DNA from: Sapria himalayana
Lineage: Eukaryota; Streptophyta; Magnoliopsida; Malpighiales; Rafflesiaceae
Direction: 5' to 3'
Assembly: GCA_029783825.1 (NCBI GenBank)
Contig: JAREIK010012212.1
Coordinates: 62,001-126,000 of the forward strand
Length of the DNA: 64,000 bases
Shown here: positions 38,805 to 51,992 of the stretch, piece after piece
Position numbering within the stretch: the stretch's first letter is position 1
Layout: every line of letters begins with the position of its first letter
Program-made: the position numbers and the translations under genes
The notes under the pieces: model-generated
Told to the model about the DNA's origin: nothing
Databases searched by the model: none
Seen by the model: the letters and a program-made list of their open reading frames with translations, nothing else

Positions 38805-41800
38805 AGGGTTTAAGAGTTTAGTAATATAAGTATTTAGCTATTTTGTGGTTTATAGGTTTTATTTATATAATCAAATAACAAAAAAATTATTTTTATGATT
38901 TTTTCTCATTTTCAAGGGTATAACCATTGAAAATATTATAATTTTTATTTTTTTATCAAATGTTAATACAATATTTACTTATAATAATCATAAAAATTAA
39001 ATATCATGTAAATTCAATATAAATAATTTTATTGATCGATATTATAATACTGATCATAAAATAGATTAATAAACTATTATTAATAAGATAGATATTAATT
39101 AAAATATATTTGCAAAACCTAAAACAATTCAAAATCAAAGTAAAATATATTACTAAATAATTATTTTTTATTTTTTAAATTTTGATTCTTTTTCTAAGCT
39201 TATAAATTTTTTTGGTGAAGATAAATTATTTAAATTATATTTGTCTCATTAATAATTTTATTTTGCAATTAATATTTTTATAAAAATAAAATAATAAATA
39301 ATTAAAATGAATATTTAAATTATAATGAATACAAATAAAAATGAGATATATGATTAATTATTTAGGGTAGACTAGTTTAATGGTTTAAGTATTTAGGAGT
39401 TAAGGAGTTTGGTGATTTAAGTGTTTAGGCATTTAGTAGGTTATATGTTTTATTTAAATAATTAAATAACAAAAAAATTATTTTTCAAATTTTATATCAA
39501 TTTTGAAGGTTATAACCTTGATAAATATAATAATTTTTAAATTTTTTTCAAATGTGAATACAATATTTAGTTATAATAAACTTAATAATTATATATAATG
39601 TAAATTAAAAATAAACAATTTTATTGATAGATATTAATAAACTAAATATAAATATAAATATAATAATGATCAAAAAATAAATTAATAAACTATTATATAT
39701 TGATACATATTTATATATTATTTATAAATACAAAAACTTTAAAGATGGTTTAAAGGTTTAAGTATTTATGGGTTTTGGGGTTTTGGGGTTTTGGGGTTTA
39801 GGTGTTTAATGATTTAAGCATTTAGTCATTTAGTAGTTTATAGGTTTTATATATACAATAAAATAACAAAAAATTTATTTTTTTAATTTTATCTCATTTT
39901 CAAAGATCATAACCTTTAAAAATATAATAATATTTAAATTATTTTCAAATGTAAATATAATATTTAGTTATAATAATCTTTATAATTATATATCATGTAA
40001 ATTCAATATAAACAATTTTCTTGATAAATATTCTAATAATGATCAAAAAATAAATTAATAATATATTATTAATAAGATAGATATCAATTAAAATATAATT
40101 ATAAAACCTAAAATGATTCAGAAGCAAAGCAAAATATATTACTATATAATAATTTTTTGCTTTAAATTTTTTTTTTCTTTTAAAAAGTTTATCTATAATT
40201 TTTTGATGAAAAATAATTTATATAAATTATTTTTGTCTAGCTCAATTTACTATATAATTAATATTTATATATAAATAATCAAATAAATAATTAAAATGAA
40301 TATTTAAAATTATAATGAAAAAAAATGAGATTTATTATTTATTATTTAGGGATACTATTTTAATTTAAATTAGATATATCTCACTAATAATTTATTTTGT
40401 AATTAATATTTCTATAAAAATAAACTGATAAATAATTAAAATAAAAATTAAAAAAAAAATTGAAATAAAATTAAAATGAGATTGATGATTTATTATTAAT
40501 CTATACCAGTTTAATGGAATAAGTATTTAGAGGTTTTATCATTTAGGAGTTTAGCAATTTATGTTTTTAGGCTTTTAGTGGCTTATAGGTTTAATTTTAA
40601 AATTTTAAAATAACAAAAAAAATTTTTATAATTTGTTATCATTTTCATAGGTTATAACCTTTGAAAACATAATAATATTTACAATTTTTTGAAATGTGAA
40701 TACGATATTTAGTTATAATAATATTAATAATTATATATCATATAAATTCAATATAAACAATCTTATTGATAAATAATATAATAATGATCAATAATTAAAT
40801 TAATAAACTTTTAATAAAAAGATAGATATTAATTTAAAAATTTTTACAAAACCCAAATTCATTCAAAATTAAAGTAAAATATATTACTGGATAATAATTT
40901 TAAATTTTTAAATTTTTACTTCTTTTATATGCGTATTTATATTATTCCATTAAAAATAAATTTTTTTAATTATATTTGTCGCACTCATAATTTATTTTGT
41001 AATAAATATTTCTATAAAAATAAACTAATAAATAATTAAAATGAATATTTAAAATTATAATAAATAGAAATAAAAATTAGATTTATTATTTATTATGTAT
41101 TATATATCGGTTTAATGGTTATTGTATTTAGACATTATGGGTTCTAGAAGTTTACTTATTTAACTGTGTATGTATTTAGTAGTTTATTGGTTTTATTTAA
41201 AAAATAAAAAAACAAGAAATTTATTTTTATATTTTTTTGATATTTTCAAAGGTTATAACCTTTGAAAATATAATAATTTTTAAATTTTTTTTCAAAAGTG
41301 AATTCAATATTTAGTTATAATAATCATTATATTTATATTTCATATAAATTCAATATAAACAATTTTATTGATAAATATTCTAATAATGATCAAAAAATAA
41401 ATTAATAATCTATTATTAAAAAGATAGATATCAATTATAATATAATTACAAAACCTAAAATGATTTAGAAGCAAAGCAAAATATATTATTATATAATAAT
41501 TTTTTGTTTGAAATTTTTTTTTCTTTTAAAAAGTTTATCTCTAATTTTTTGATGAAAAATAATTTATCTAAATTAAATTTGTGTAATTAATAATTTATTT
41601 TGTAATTAATATTTATATAAAAATAAACAAATAAATAATAAAATGTGAATATTTAAAATTAAAAATTAAAAAAATGAGATTTATTCTTTATTATTTAAGA
41701 TATACCGGTTTAATTTAAATTCGATCAGTCTCACTAATAATTTATGTTGTAATTAATATTTCTATTAAAATAAACTGATAAATAATTAAAAAAAAATTTA

Positions 41801-41819
41801 AAATTATACTGAACAATTA
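38805..41819 (-). repeat. Satellite array, reverse orientation, between blocks B and C
   Basis: About five monomers (boxes near 38925, 39512, 39905, 40650 and 41256). The sequence follows the array after block A up to about 41.1 kb, then switches to the variants that precede block A (41.69 kb matches 22.07 kb). This is the mark of an out-of-register exchange between higher-order repeats. No gene is seen. Confidence 0.85.
39770..39796 (+). repeat. GGGGTTTT expansion with G-quadruplex potential
   Basis: Pattern G3-T4-G4-T4-G4-T4-G4 inside the telomere-like tract of one monomer. The paralogous site near 25.76 kb has only one GGGTTTTGGGG, so the 8 bp unit was expanded locally. Four G-runs with 4 nt loops fit an intramolecular quadruplex. 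Confidence 0.9.
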
Positions 41820-43583
41820 AAATAATTTATTTTGTTCCTCTCTCAACTCTAGAATGATTACTAAAGCTATAACCAAAATAATAGGAGCTTTTACTTTATC
41901 TCTATTATGTCTCATCATATTTGATGTTGAATCACTGGGCTATCAAAGGTAATTTGACTCATACATGCTAACAGTCTAAACCAAAGTTGTACCCCTATGT
42001 GTTGAAATAGCTAGTTGTTGAGGATGATATTTATATTAATTATTGTAATTTCTTCTAAAATATCTCTCATGCACACACTCAAAGCAATTTTTTTAAAACA
42101 TAGTTCACATTTAAAAAAATAATCACCTTGTAGCCTATTAGAACAAACTAGCCCGTGGGTAGTTTGAGTAGGGCAAGAAGTATGGGCTCTCTTTCAATCA
42201 AGAATCAAAAAATTTATTTTATTGGCATGTCTAAGCCATTTTTTATATCCTCATTGATATGAAAAGTATCATTTCTTTCTTTTTATATTAAATGAGTTAT
42301 GTATACAAGCTCACAATACCCAAAAGGTGTAAATGAATCATATTCAAATGTATAAAAGGTTTTAATCATTGCTCAAAATATTAGTCTTGCATATTGACAC
42401 TTGAGGTCACAAATCAAAGGAAAAAGCCATAGTGATATTTTCAATCCCAATAATATTAGCTATAGAAAGTTATAAAGAGTAGTATTAGAGCTTTAACTAT
42501 TTCTAGGATCATGACTTTTGCTCTTGAGGAATGTTCAAAGTTACAATCATTCCTAGTGCAATTACTTTGCAATATAAAGATAAAATGCACAATATATGGT
42601 CATATCCAATATTGTGACCCATTATTATAGTGATTAAATATGTATTCATGATCATTCTTAGTGCCATAACAATATGTTCAACAGAGAGACACAAGTTATG
42701 GCATATTCTCATCGATATGATTTTGTGTTCTGGAGACAAAATATACAATCATGACCATTGCTAATGCTACAATAATCTAAAGCAAGAAAGAGACTGAATC
42801 CATAACTCACCCCTTGAGTCATGACTTTGTGTTACATATACAAAAAGATAAATCTGTGACATTCCTAAAAGTTGTGAATTTCAATTTAAATTTAACAATT
42901 ATTCATTTGATTATAAAAGTGCAAAATATGAGATTTAGGATTTAGGGTTTATGGATTAGGGTTATAGTTTATGGTTTAAGGTTTATGATTTAAAGTTTAG
43001 GGTTTATGGTTTTTTTTTGTTTTTTTTTGGAAAATACACACTTTATTTATCATTTAGGCACACAACTTACAAAATGCATTAGTGGGACCTACTTAGAGAT
43101 ACTCATGGGCCGAGTTACGCTCATTGCATGCTACATAGAGAACAAACAAGATTGTGTGTGTGAGTATGTCATGATCCGTCTCTACAAGTACATGGTGCAT
43201 ACCAAGTCCAAAATACTAATAAGACTCCACACATAAACTACAAGTTTGAATCTTTCGCTCCCATGTGGCTGGTCTGGACTCCCTTGCTTACTGGCCCTGC
43301 TTGGTGATGCTTCGGTTTTTTTGGTTCTCCAATTAATCATGGATTACCCACTACTCCTATTGGGTGACAGTTGGGTGGCCCTCTATGCTCCTTGATAGGG
43401 CTAGGGGGACCCATTCCTAGCTACTCCTGTGTTTTCTCTTGACCACTTTGCTCGGTCGCGTCAGTAGTCTGAATGTTATCTTCCTGGCTAGCTAGTGGGG
43501 CCTTCTACAAGCTGGCGGCCCATACTTCTGGCTGCTTCCAAGACTTGCTGGCCCCTCTAAATGCTACACCAAAATGGACAATA
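41820..43583 (-). repeat. Non-satellite block, copy C (internally deleted and truncated)
   Basis: It starts like A and B but lacks the part matching 23574-24234 of block A (about 660 bp). The deletion junction at 43067-43072 is TTACAA, a 6 bp word present at both ends of the missing segment in A. It ends at CAAAATGGACAATA, about 70 bp before the normal block end, exactly where the satellite changes strand. The open frame 43006-43236 crosses the deletion and is a chance frame. Confidence 0.78.
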
Positions 43584-44700
43584 TCTTTTTTATTAGTATT
43601 TTTTATAATTATAAATATTCATTTTAATTATTTATCATTTTAGATTAATATAATTATTAATTAGAAAATAAATTATTAGTGAGACAGATATAATTTAAAT
43701 AATTTATTTTTCATCAAAAAAATATATATGCTTATAAATGATACAAAATTTTTAAAATAAAAAATTATTATTTAGTAATATATCTTATTTTGATTTTGAA
43801 TCATTTAAATTATACAATTATATTTTAATTTATATCATTCTTATTATGGCTAGTTTATTAATGTATTAATTGATCATTATTATAATATATATTAATAAAA
43901 TTATTTATATTTAGTTTACATTATATATAATTATTAAGATTATCATAGCTAAATATAATATTCACATTTAAAGTTGTTTAAAATTATTATATTTTAAAAG
44001 GTTACAACCTTCAAAAATTAAAAAAATTCAAAAAATTAAATTTTTTGTTTTTTAATTCTTTAGATAATAACTATAAATCACTAAAGGTCTAAACACTTAA
44101 ATCACTAAACTCTTAAACCCAAAAACACCTAAATCATTAAATCATTAAATGGTATATCCTGAATATTTAATAATAAATCTCAATTTTATTTGTATTCATT
44201 ATAATGATAAATATTCATTTTAATTATTTATTAGTTTATTATTATAGAATTATAAATTACAAAATAAATTATGAGTAAGACAAATATAATTTAAATAATT
44301 TAGTTTTAAAAACAAAAATATAAACTTATAAAAATAGTAAAACATTAAAAAAAATTATTATTTGGTAATATATTTTACTTTGATTTTGAATAAATTTATA
44401 TTTTACAAATATATTTTAAATAATATCTATCTTTTTAATAATAGTTTATTAAATTTTTGTTATCATTATTATAATATCTAGCAATATAATTATTTATATT
44501 GAATTTAAATGACTTATAATTATTAAGACCATTATAACTTAATATTATATTCACATTTTAAAAAAATTTAAAAATTATTATTTTTTCAAATGTTATAACC
44601 TTTGAAAATGTGAAAAATATCAAAAATAATTTTTTGTTATTTCATTGCTTAAATAAAACCTATAAACCACTAAATGCCTAAACGCTTAAATATCTTAACA

Positions 44701-44708
44701 CCTAAACA
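44701..44708 (+). other. Empty version of the hAT target site
   Basis: CCTAAACA is followed by CAAAAGCCCATAAATACTT, matching the right flank of the hAT element without any insertion. Confidence 0.8.
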
Positions 44709-45794
44709 CAAAAGCCCATAAATACTTAACCTTTAAACTCATAAACCTTAAATATAATTTAAATAATTTATTAAAATATTAATTACAAAATAAATTATGA
44801 GTGATACAAATATAATTTAAATAATTTATTTTTCTTCAAAAAAGATACAAGTTTATAAAAAAAAGCAAAAACTTAAAACAAAAATTATTATTTAGTAATA
44901 AATTTTACTTGGATTTTGAATAATTTTAGGTTTTGCAATTATATTTTAATTTATATCCAACATAAATATAATAACATATTAATTTATTTTTTGATAATTG
45001 ATATCATATCTATCAATAAAATTGTTTATATTTAGTTTATATTATATATAATTATAAAGATTATTATTACTAAATATTGTATTTACATATTTAAAAAATT
45101 TTAAAATTATTATATTGTCAAAGGTTATAACCTTTGAAAATGTGAAAAAATATCAAAAATAATTTTTTTGTTATTTCATTGTTTAAAAAGAACCTATAAA
45201 ACACTAAATGCGTAAAAAAATAAATCACTAAAGTCATAAATGAAAAAACCTCTAAATACTTTAAATATTAAACAGGTATACATTAATAATTATTCATAAA
45301 TCTCATTTTAATTTTTATCAGTATAATTTTAAATTTTTATTTTAATTATTTATCAATTTATTTTTATAGAAATATTAATTACAAAATAAATTAATAGTGA
45401 GATAGATCTAATTTAAATTAGACTGGTATACCCAAAAAAATAAAGAATAAATCTCAATATTATTTTTTTCATTATAATTTTAAATATTTATTTTAATTAT
45501 TTATTTGTTTATTTTTATATAAATATTAATTAAAAAATAAATTGAGTTAGACAAATATAATTTATATAAATTAATTTTGATCAAAAAATATGGATAAACT
45601 TTTTAAAAGAAATAAAAATTACAAAACAACAAATTATTATATAGTAATATATTTTGATTTCTTCTGAATCATTTTAGGTTTTTTAATTATATTTTAATTC
45701 ATATCTATCTTATTAATAATAGATTATTAATTTATTTTTTGATCATATTTAGAATATTTATCCATAATATTGTTTATATTGAATTTATATGATA

Positions 45795-48470
45795 TATAAA
45801 TATAATGATTATTATAACTAAATATTGAATTTACATTTGAAAAAAATTTTAAAATTATAATATTTTGAAATGTTATATCTTTTAAAAATATCAAAAAATA
45901 AAAAAAAAATATTTTGTTATTATAATTTTTAAATAAAACTTATAAACCACTAAATACATATGCAGTAAAATCAATAAACTCCTAATGCCCGTAATGCCTA
46001 AATACATAAACTATTAAACTGCTATATACAATTTAATAATTAAGAAATCTAAATTTTATTTCAATTTATTATTATTTTAAATATTAATTTTAATTATTTA
46101 TAAGTTTATTTTATAGAAATATTTATTACAAAATAAATTATGAGTGCGACAAATATAATTTAAATAATTTATTTTTAATCAAAAAATATATATATGCTTA
46201 TAATGCAAGTAAAATTTTAAAAATTAAAAATTATTATTCAGTAATATTTTGTTCTTTAATTTGAATCAATTTGGGTTTTGTAAATATTTTTTAATTAATA
46301 TCTATCTTATTATTAATAGTTTATTAATTTAATTTTTTATCATTATTATAATATCTATCGATAAAATTTTTTATATTAAATTTATATGATATATAATTAT
46401 TAAAATTATTATAAATAAATATTATATTCAAATTTCAAAAAATTGTAAATATTATTATATTTTCAAAGGTTATAACCTATTTAAATGATAAAAAGTATAG
46501 AAATTTTTTCTGTTATTTTATTTTTTTAAATAAAACCTATAAACCACTAAGAGTCTAAAAACATAAATCGCTAAACTCCAAACGATAAAACCTCTAAATA
46601 CTTAAATCATTAAAGTGGTATACATTAATAATAAATCATAAATCTCAATGTAATTTTTATTCAGTATAATTTTAACTTTTTATTTTAATTATTTATAAAT
46701 TTATTTTATAGAAATATTAATTACAAAATAAATTATTAGTGAGACAGATCTAATTTCAATTAAACCGGTATTTCTAAATAATAAATAATAAATCTCATTT
46801 TTTTCATTATAATTTTAAATATTCATTCTAATTATTTATTTGTTTATTTATATATAAATATTAATTACAAAATAAATTGAGTTAGACAAATATAATATAT
46901 ATAATTTATTTTTCATCAAAAAATTATCGATAAACTTTTTTAAAGTAAAAAAATTTCAAAACAAAAAATTATTATATAGTAATATATTTTACTTTTCTTC
47001 TGAATCATTTTAGGTTTTATAATTATATTTTAATTGATATCTATCTTATTAATAATAGATTATTAATTTATTTTTTGAACATTATTAGAATATTTATCAA
47101 TAAAATTGTTTATATTGAATTTATATGATATATAAATATAATGATTATTATAACTAAATATTGAATTTACATTTGAAAAAAATTTTAAAATTATAATATT
47201 TTGAAATGTTATATCTTTTAAAAATATCAAAAAATAAAAAAAAAATATTTTGTTATTTTAATTTTTAAATAAAACTTATAAACCACTAAATGCATACGCA
47301 GTAAAATCAATAAACTCCTAATGCCCGTAATGCCTAAATACATAAACCATTAAACTGCTATATACAACTTAATAATTAAGAAATCTAAATTTTATTTCAA
47401 TTTATTATTATTTTAAATATTAATTTTAATTATTTATAAGTTTATTTTATAGAAATATTTATTACAAAATAAATTATGAGTGCGACAATATAATTTAAAT
47501 AATTTATTTTTAATCAAAAAATATATATATGCTTATAATGCAAGTAAAATTTTAAAAATTAAAAATTATTATTCAGTAATATTTTGTTCTTTAATTTGAA
47601 TCAATTTGGGTTTTGTAAATATTTTTTAATTAATATCTATCTTATTATTAATAGTTTATTAATTTAATTTTTTATCATTATTATAATATCTATCAATAAA
47701 ATTTTTTATATTGAATTTATATGATATATAATTATTAAAATTATTATAAATAAATATTATATTCACATTTCAAAAAATTGTAAATATTATTATATTTTCA
47801 AAGGTTATAACCTATTAAAATGATAAAAAGTATAGAAATTTTTTCTGTTATTTTAATTTTTTAAATAAAACCTATAAACCACTAAGAGTCTAAAAACATA
47901 AATCGCTAAACTCCAAACGACAAAACCTCTAAATACTTAAATCATTAAAGTGGTATACATTAATAATAAATCATAAATCTCAATGTAATTTTTATTCAGT
48001 ATAATTTTAACTTTTTATTTTAATTATTTATAAATTTATTTTATAGAAATATTAATTACAAAATAAATTATTAGTGAGACAGATCTAATTTTAATTAAAT
48101 TGGTATTTCTAAATAATAAATAATAAATCATCTTTTTTTTCATTATAATTTTAAATATTCATTTTAATTATTTATTTGTTTATTTATATATAAATATTAA
48201 TTACAAAATAAATTGAGTTAGACAAATATAATATATATAATTTATTTTTCATCAAAAAATTATCGATAAACTTTTTTAAAGTAAAAAAATTTCAAAACAA
48301 AAAATTATTATATAGTAATATATTTTACTTTTCTTCTGAATCATTTTAGGTTTTATAATTATATTTTAATTGATATCTATCTTATTAATAATAGATTATT
48401 AATTTATTTTTTGAACATTATTAGAATATTTATCAATAAAATTGTTCATATTGAATTTATATGATATATA
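45795..48470 (+). repeat. Recent tandem duplication of a 1,336 bp two-monomer unit
   Basis: GAATTTATATG of the same monomer variant is at 45781, 47117 and 48453, both spacings exactly 1,336. Text between these points is nearly identical, for example CTAAGAGTCTAAAAACATAA, GCTTATAATGCAAGTAAAAT and GCAGTAAAATCAATAAACTC, each found in both copies. Only scattered differences are seen (one base lost in GCGACAAATATA, a few extra T residues near 48.13 kb). The unit is one short plus one long monomer. Ends are approximate. Confidence 0.88.
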
Positions 48471-51400
48471 AATATAATGATTATTATACCTATATATTGT
48501 ATTCACATTTAAAAAAAATTTAAAATTATTTTATTTTCAAAGGATATAACCTTTGAAAATATCAAAAAAAAATAAAAAAAAATTTTTATTATTTTATTTT
48601 TTTAATAAAACATATAAACCATTAAATGCATACACAGTTAAATCAGTAAACTCCTAAACCTCATAATGCCTCAATACATAAACCTTTAAACTGCTATATC
48701 CTACTTAATAATTAATAAATTTAATATTTATTTCTATTTATTATAATTTTAAATATTCATTTTAATTATTTATTTGTTCATTTTTATAAAAATATTTATT
48801 ACAAATTAAATTATGAGAGCGACGTATATATTTTAAATAATTTATTTTGAATCAAAAAATAATAATTTCTTATAAAACATGTAAAAATTTAAAAATTAAA
48901 AATTATAATCCAGTAATATATTTTACTTTAATTTTGAATCAATTTAGGTTTTTTAAATATATTTTAATTAATATTAATCTTTTTATTAATAGTTTATTAA
49001 TTTAAATTTTGATCATTATTATATTATCTATTAATAAAATTGTTTATATTGAATTTATATGACATATAATTATTAATATTATTATAACTAAATATTGTAT
49101 TTACATTTCAAAAAATTTTAAATATTATAATTTTTTCAAAGGTTATAACCTGTGAAAATGAGAAAAAATTACAATTTTTTTTGTTATTTTATTGTTTAAA
49201 TAAAACTTAAACCACTAAATTCCTTAAAACATAAATTGCTAAACTCCTAAATGATAAAACCTTTAAATACTTAAAGCTTTAAAATGATGAAAAAACTAAA
49301 AAAAATTATTATTTAGTAATGAATTTTACTTTGATTTTGAATCATTTTAGGTTTTTAAATTATATTTTAATTTATATCGATCATATTAATAATAGTTTAT
49401 TAATTTATTTTTTGATAATTGATATAATATCTATAAATAAAATTGTTTTATATTTAGTTTATATTATATATAGGTATAATATTTATTATTACTAAATATT
49501 GTATTCACATTTTTAATAAAATTTTAAAATTATTATATTTTGAAATGTTATAACCTTTGAAAATTTGAAAAAATATCAAAAATAATTTTTTTGTTATTTC
49601 ATTGTTTAAATAAAACCTATAAACCACTAAATGCATAAATACTTAAATCAATAACTTCTAAATCTCGAAAACCCTAAATAGATAAATTTTTTAAACATGT
49701 ATATCCTAAATAATAAATAATAAATCTCATTTTTATTTTTTACATTATAATTTTAAAAATTCATTTTAATTATTTATTTGTTTATTTTTACATAAACATT
49801 AATTACAAAATAAATTATAAGTTAGACAAATATAATTTATATAAATTATTATTCCAGAAAAAAATATATATAAACTTAATAAAAGAAGGAAAAAATTAAA
49901 AACAAAGAATATTATATAATAATATATTTTGCTTTATTTCTGAATCATTTTAGGTTTTGTATTTATATTTTAATTGATATCTAACTTATTAATAATAGAT
50001 TATTAATTTATTATTTGATCATTATTAGAATATTTATCAATAAAAATGTTTATATTGATTTTATATGATTTATAAATTTAATAATTATTATAACTAAATA
50101 TTGTATTGATTTTGAAAAAATATTTAAAATTTTTATATTTTCAAAGATTATAACCTTTGAACATGTGAAAAAATAAAAAAAATATTTTTTTTGTTATTTT
50201 ATTGTTTAAATAAAACCTATAAATCACTAAATGCCTAAACACTTCAATCACTAAACAACAAAATTTCGATACCCCTATATAGATAATTCTTTAAATCTCA
50301 TTTTTATACCCTAAATAATAATTAATAAATCTCATTTTTATTTGTTTTCATTAGAATTTAAAAAATTAAATTTGATTGTTACCTTATATATATATATATA
50401 GTAATTATAAAATAAATTATAAGTTAAAAATATAATTTATAAAAATAATTTTTCATCAAATATAGATAAGCTTATAAAAAGAATAAAAATTTAAAAACAA
50501 ATAATTATTATTAAGTAATATATTTTGCTTTGCTTTTGAATTATTTTAGGTTTTGATATTATATTTTAAGTAATATCAATCTTATTCATTATAGATTTTT
50601 AATTATTTTTTTGATAATTATTAGAATATCTATCAATAAAATTGTTTATATTGAATTTATATGATATATAATTATTATGCTTATTATAAATATATATTGT
50701 ATTCACTTTTGAAAAAAATTTAAAAATAATTATATTTTCAAAGGTTATAATCTTGAAAAATCAGAAAGAATACAAATAATAAATCTTTTGTTATTTATTT
50801 CTTAAATAAAACCTATAGACCACTAAATGTTTACTTACTTAAATCAGTTGCTCATAAATCTCGAAACCCCTAAATACATAAACCTTATAACATCTGTATA
50901 CTACTTAATAAATAATAAATCTCATTTTTATTTCTATTTATTATAATTATAAATATTCATTTTAATTATTTATATTTTAATTTTTTAGAAAAATTAATTA
51001 CAAAATAAATTTTGAGTGAGACAGATATTATTTATATAATTTTTTTATAATCTTAAAAAAATATAAGCTTATAAAAGATGGAAAAAATATAAAATTAAAT
51101 ATTATTATATAGTAATATATTTTTATTTGATTTTGAATGATTTTGTGTAATGTAAATATATTTTAATTAATATTTATATTATTAATAATAGTTTATTAAT
51201 TTAAATTTTGATCATTATTATAATATCTATCTTTAAAATTATTTATATTGAATTATATGATATATAATTAATAAGATTAATATAATTATACATGGTATTC
51301 ACATTTCAAAAGATTTTAAAAATTATTTTATTTTTAAAGGTTGTAACCTTTGAAAATCTAAAAAAAATAAAAAAAAATTTATATTTATTATATAAATAAA

Positions 51401-51500
51401 ACTTATATACCACTAAATGCTTAAAAACATAAATTGCTAAACTCCTAAACGACAAAACCCCTAAATAATCGATCCATTTAACCGGTATACCATATATACT

Positions 51501-51992
51501 TGTTGGGAAATTGTGCTTACGCGGTAGTGAGATTGAGATAGAGAAACACATAAACAACAGAAAACAAGCAATATATATATCCAAATTCAGCAACCATCCA
51601 TGATAGATCAAAAAATGAGAAATAAACACCGAAAATAATGTGGTTCGCTTTTTGCTTAGTACGACTAGCTAAGTCTACCAGAAAATGCTTTTGCGTTACA
51701 GATTAAAGCAACAGAAATGCCTTACCGTATGCAGCACACAGAATAGTCACGATAAATCGCACAGAGAGAAGAGAGAGACGATGAATAGTTCCACGTGTCC
51801 AAAAATAGCCACCCAAAAATAAAATTACAAAATATTTTATATTAAAATTTCTCTCGCTTCATTTAACCGGAGCGGGTCGTATCATGAGATGGCTCAGGCT
51901 TTGCTCCAATATCGGCCCGCCGTCCGGTCAGCTAGACCTCCATTATTGTGCTACTACTGCATCCTCGGCCTCTTAATATTTCCTTTCCTACA
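51501..51992. mobile_element. Solo LTR candidate, Copia-like
   Basis: A 492 bp non-satellite fragment begins TGTTGGGAAA and ends TTTCCTACA, an imperfect inverted TG...CA pair as in LTRs. It contains GTGGTTCGC followed by a TAGTACGAC...CTAAGTC stretch, reminiscent of a common plant Copia LTR type with a 'GTGGTTCGG...CCTACGTCC' segment (recalled, not searched). No primer-binding site or coding region follows, so a solo LTR is the best reading. No 5 bp duplication is visible (ATACT left, TTCAC right), and the satellite is out of register on the two sides, so a deletion accompanied or followed the insertion. Orientation is uncertain. The long minus-strand frame through it (51306-51629) runs on into satellite and is not a gene. 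Confidence 0.5.

Larger units (their letters stand above)
43584..51500 (+). repeat. Satellite array, forward orientation, after the second strand switch
   Basis: It begins mid-monomer (TTTTTTATTAGTATTTTTTATAATT) directly against truncated block C. Boxes lie near 43995, 44592, 45127, 45875, 46467, 47205, 47805, 48545, 49147, 49555, 50150, 50745 and 51345. It includes the 1,336 bp tandem duplication and a short TA dinucleotide run near 50385-50400. No gene is seen. Confidence 0.87.

Noticed and set aside
43006..43236. 76-residue frame in block C
   Set aside because: Created by the internal deletion joining unrelated parts of the block.
51306..51629. 107-residue minus-strand frame
   Set aside because: Half in the LTR-like fragment and half in satellite; a chance fusion.
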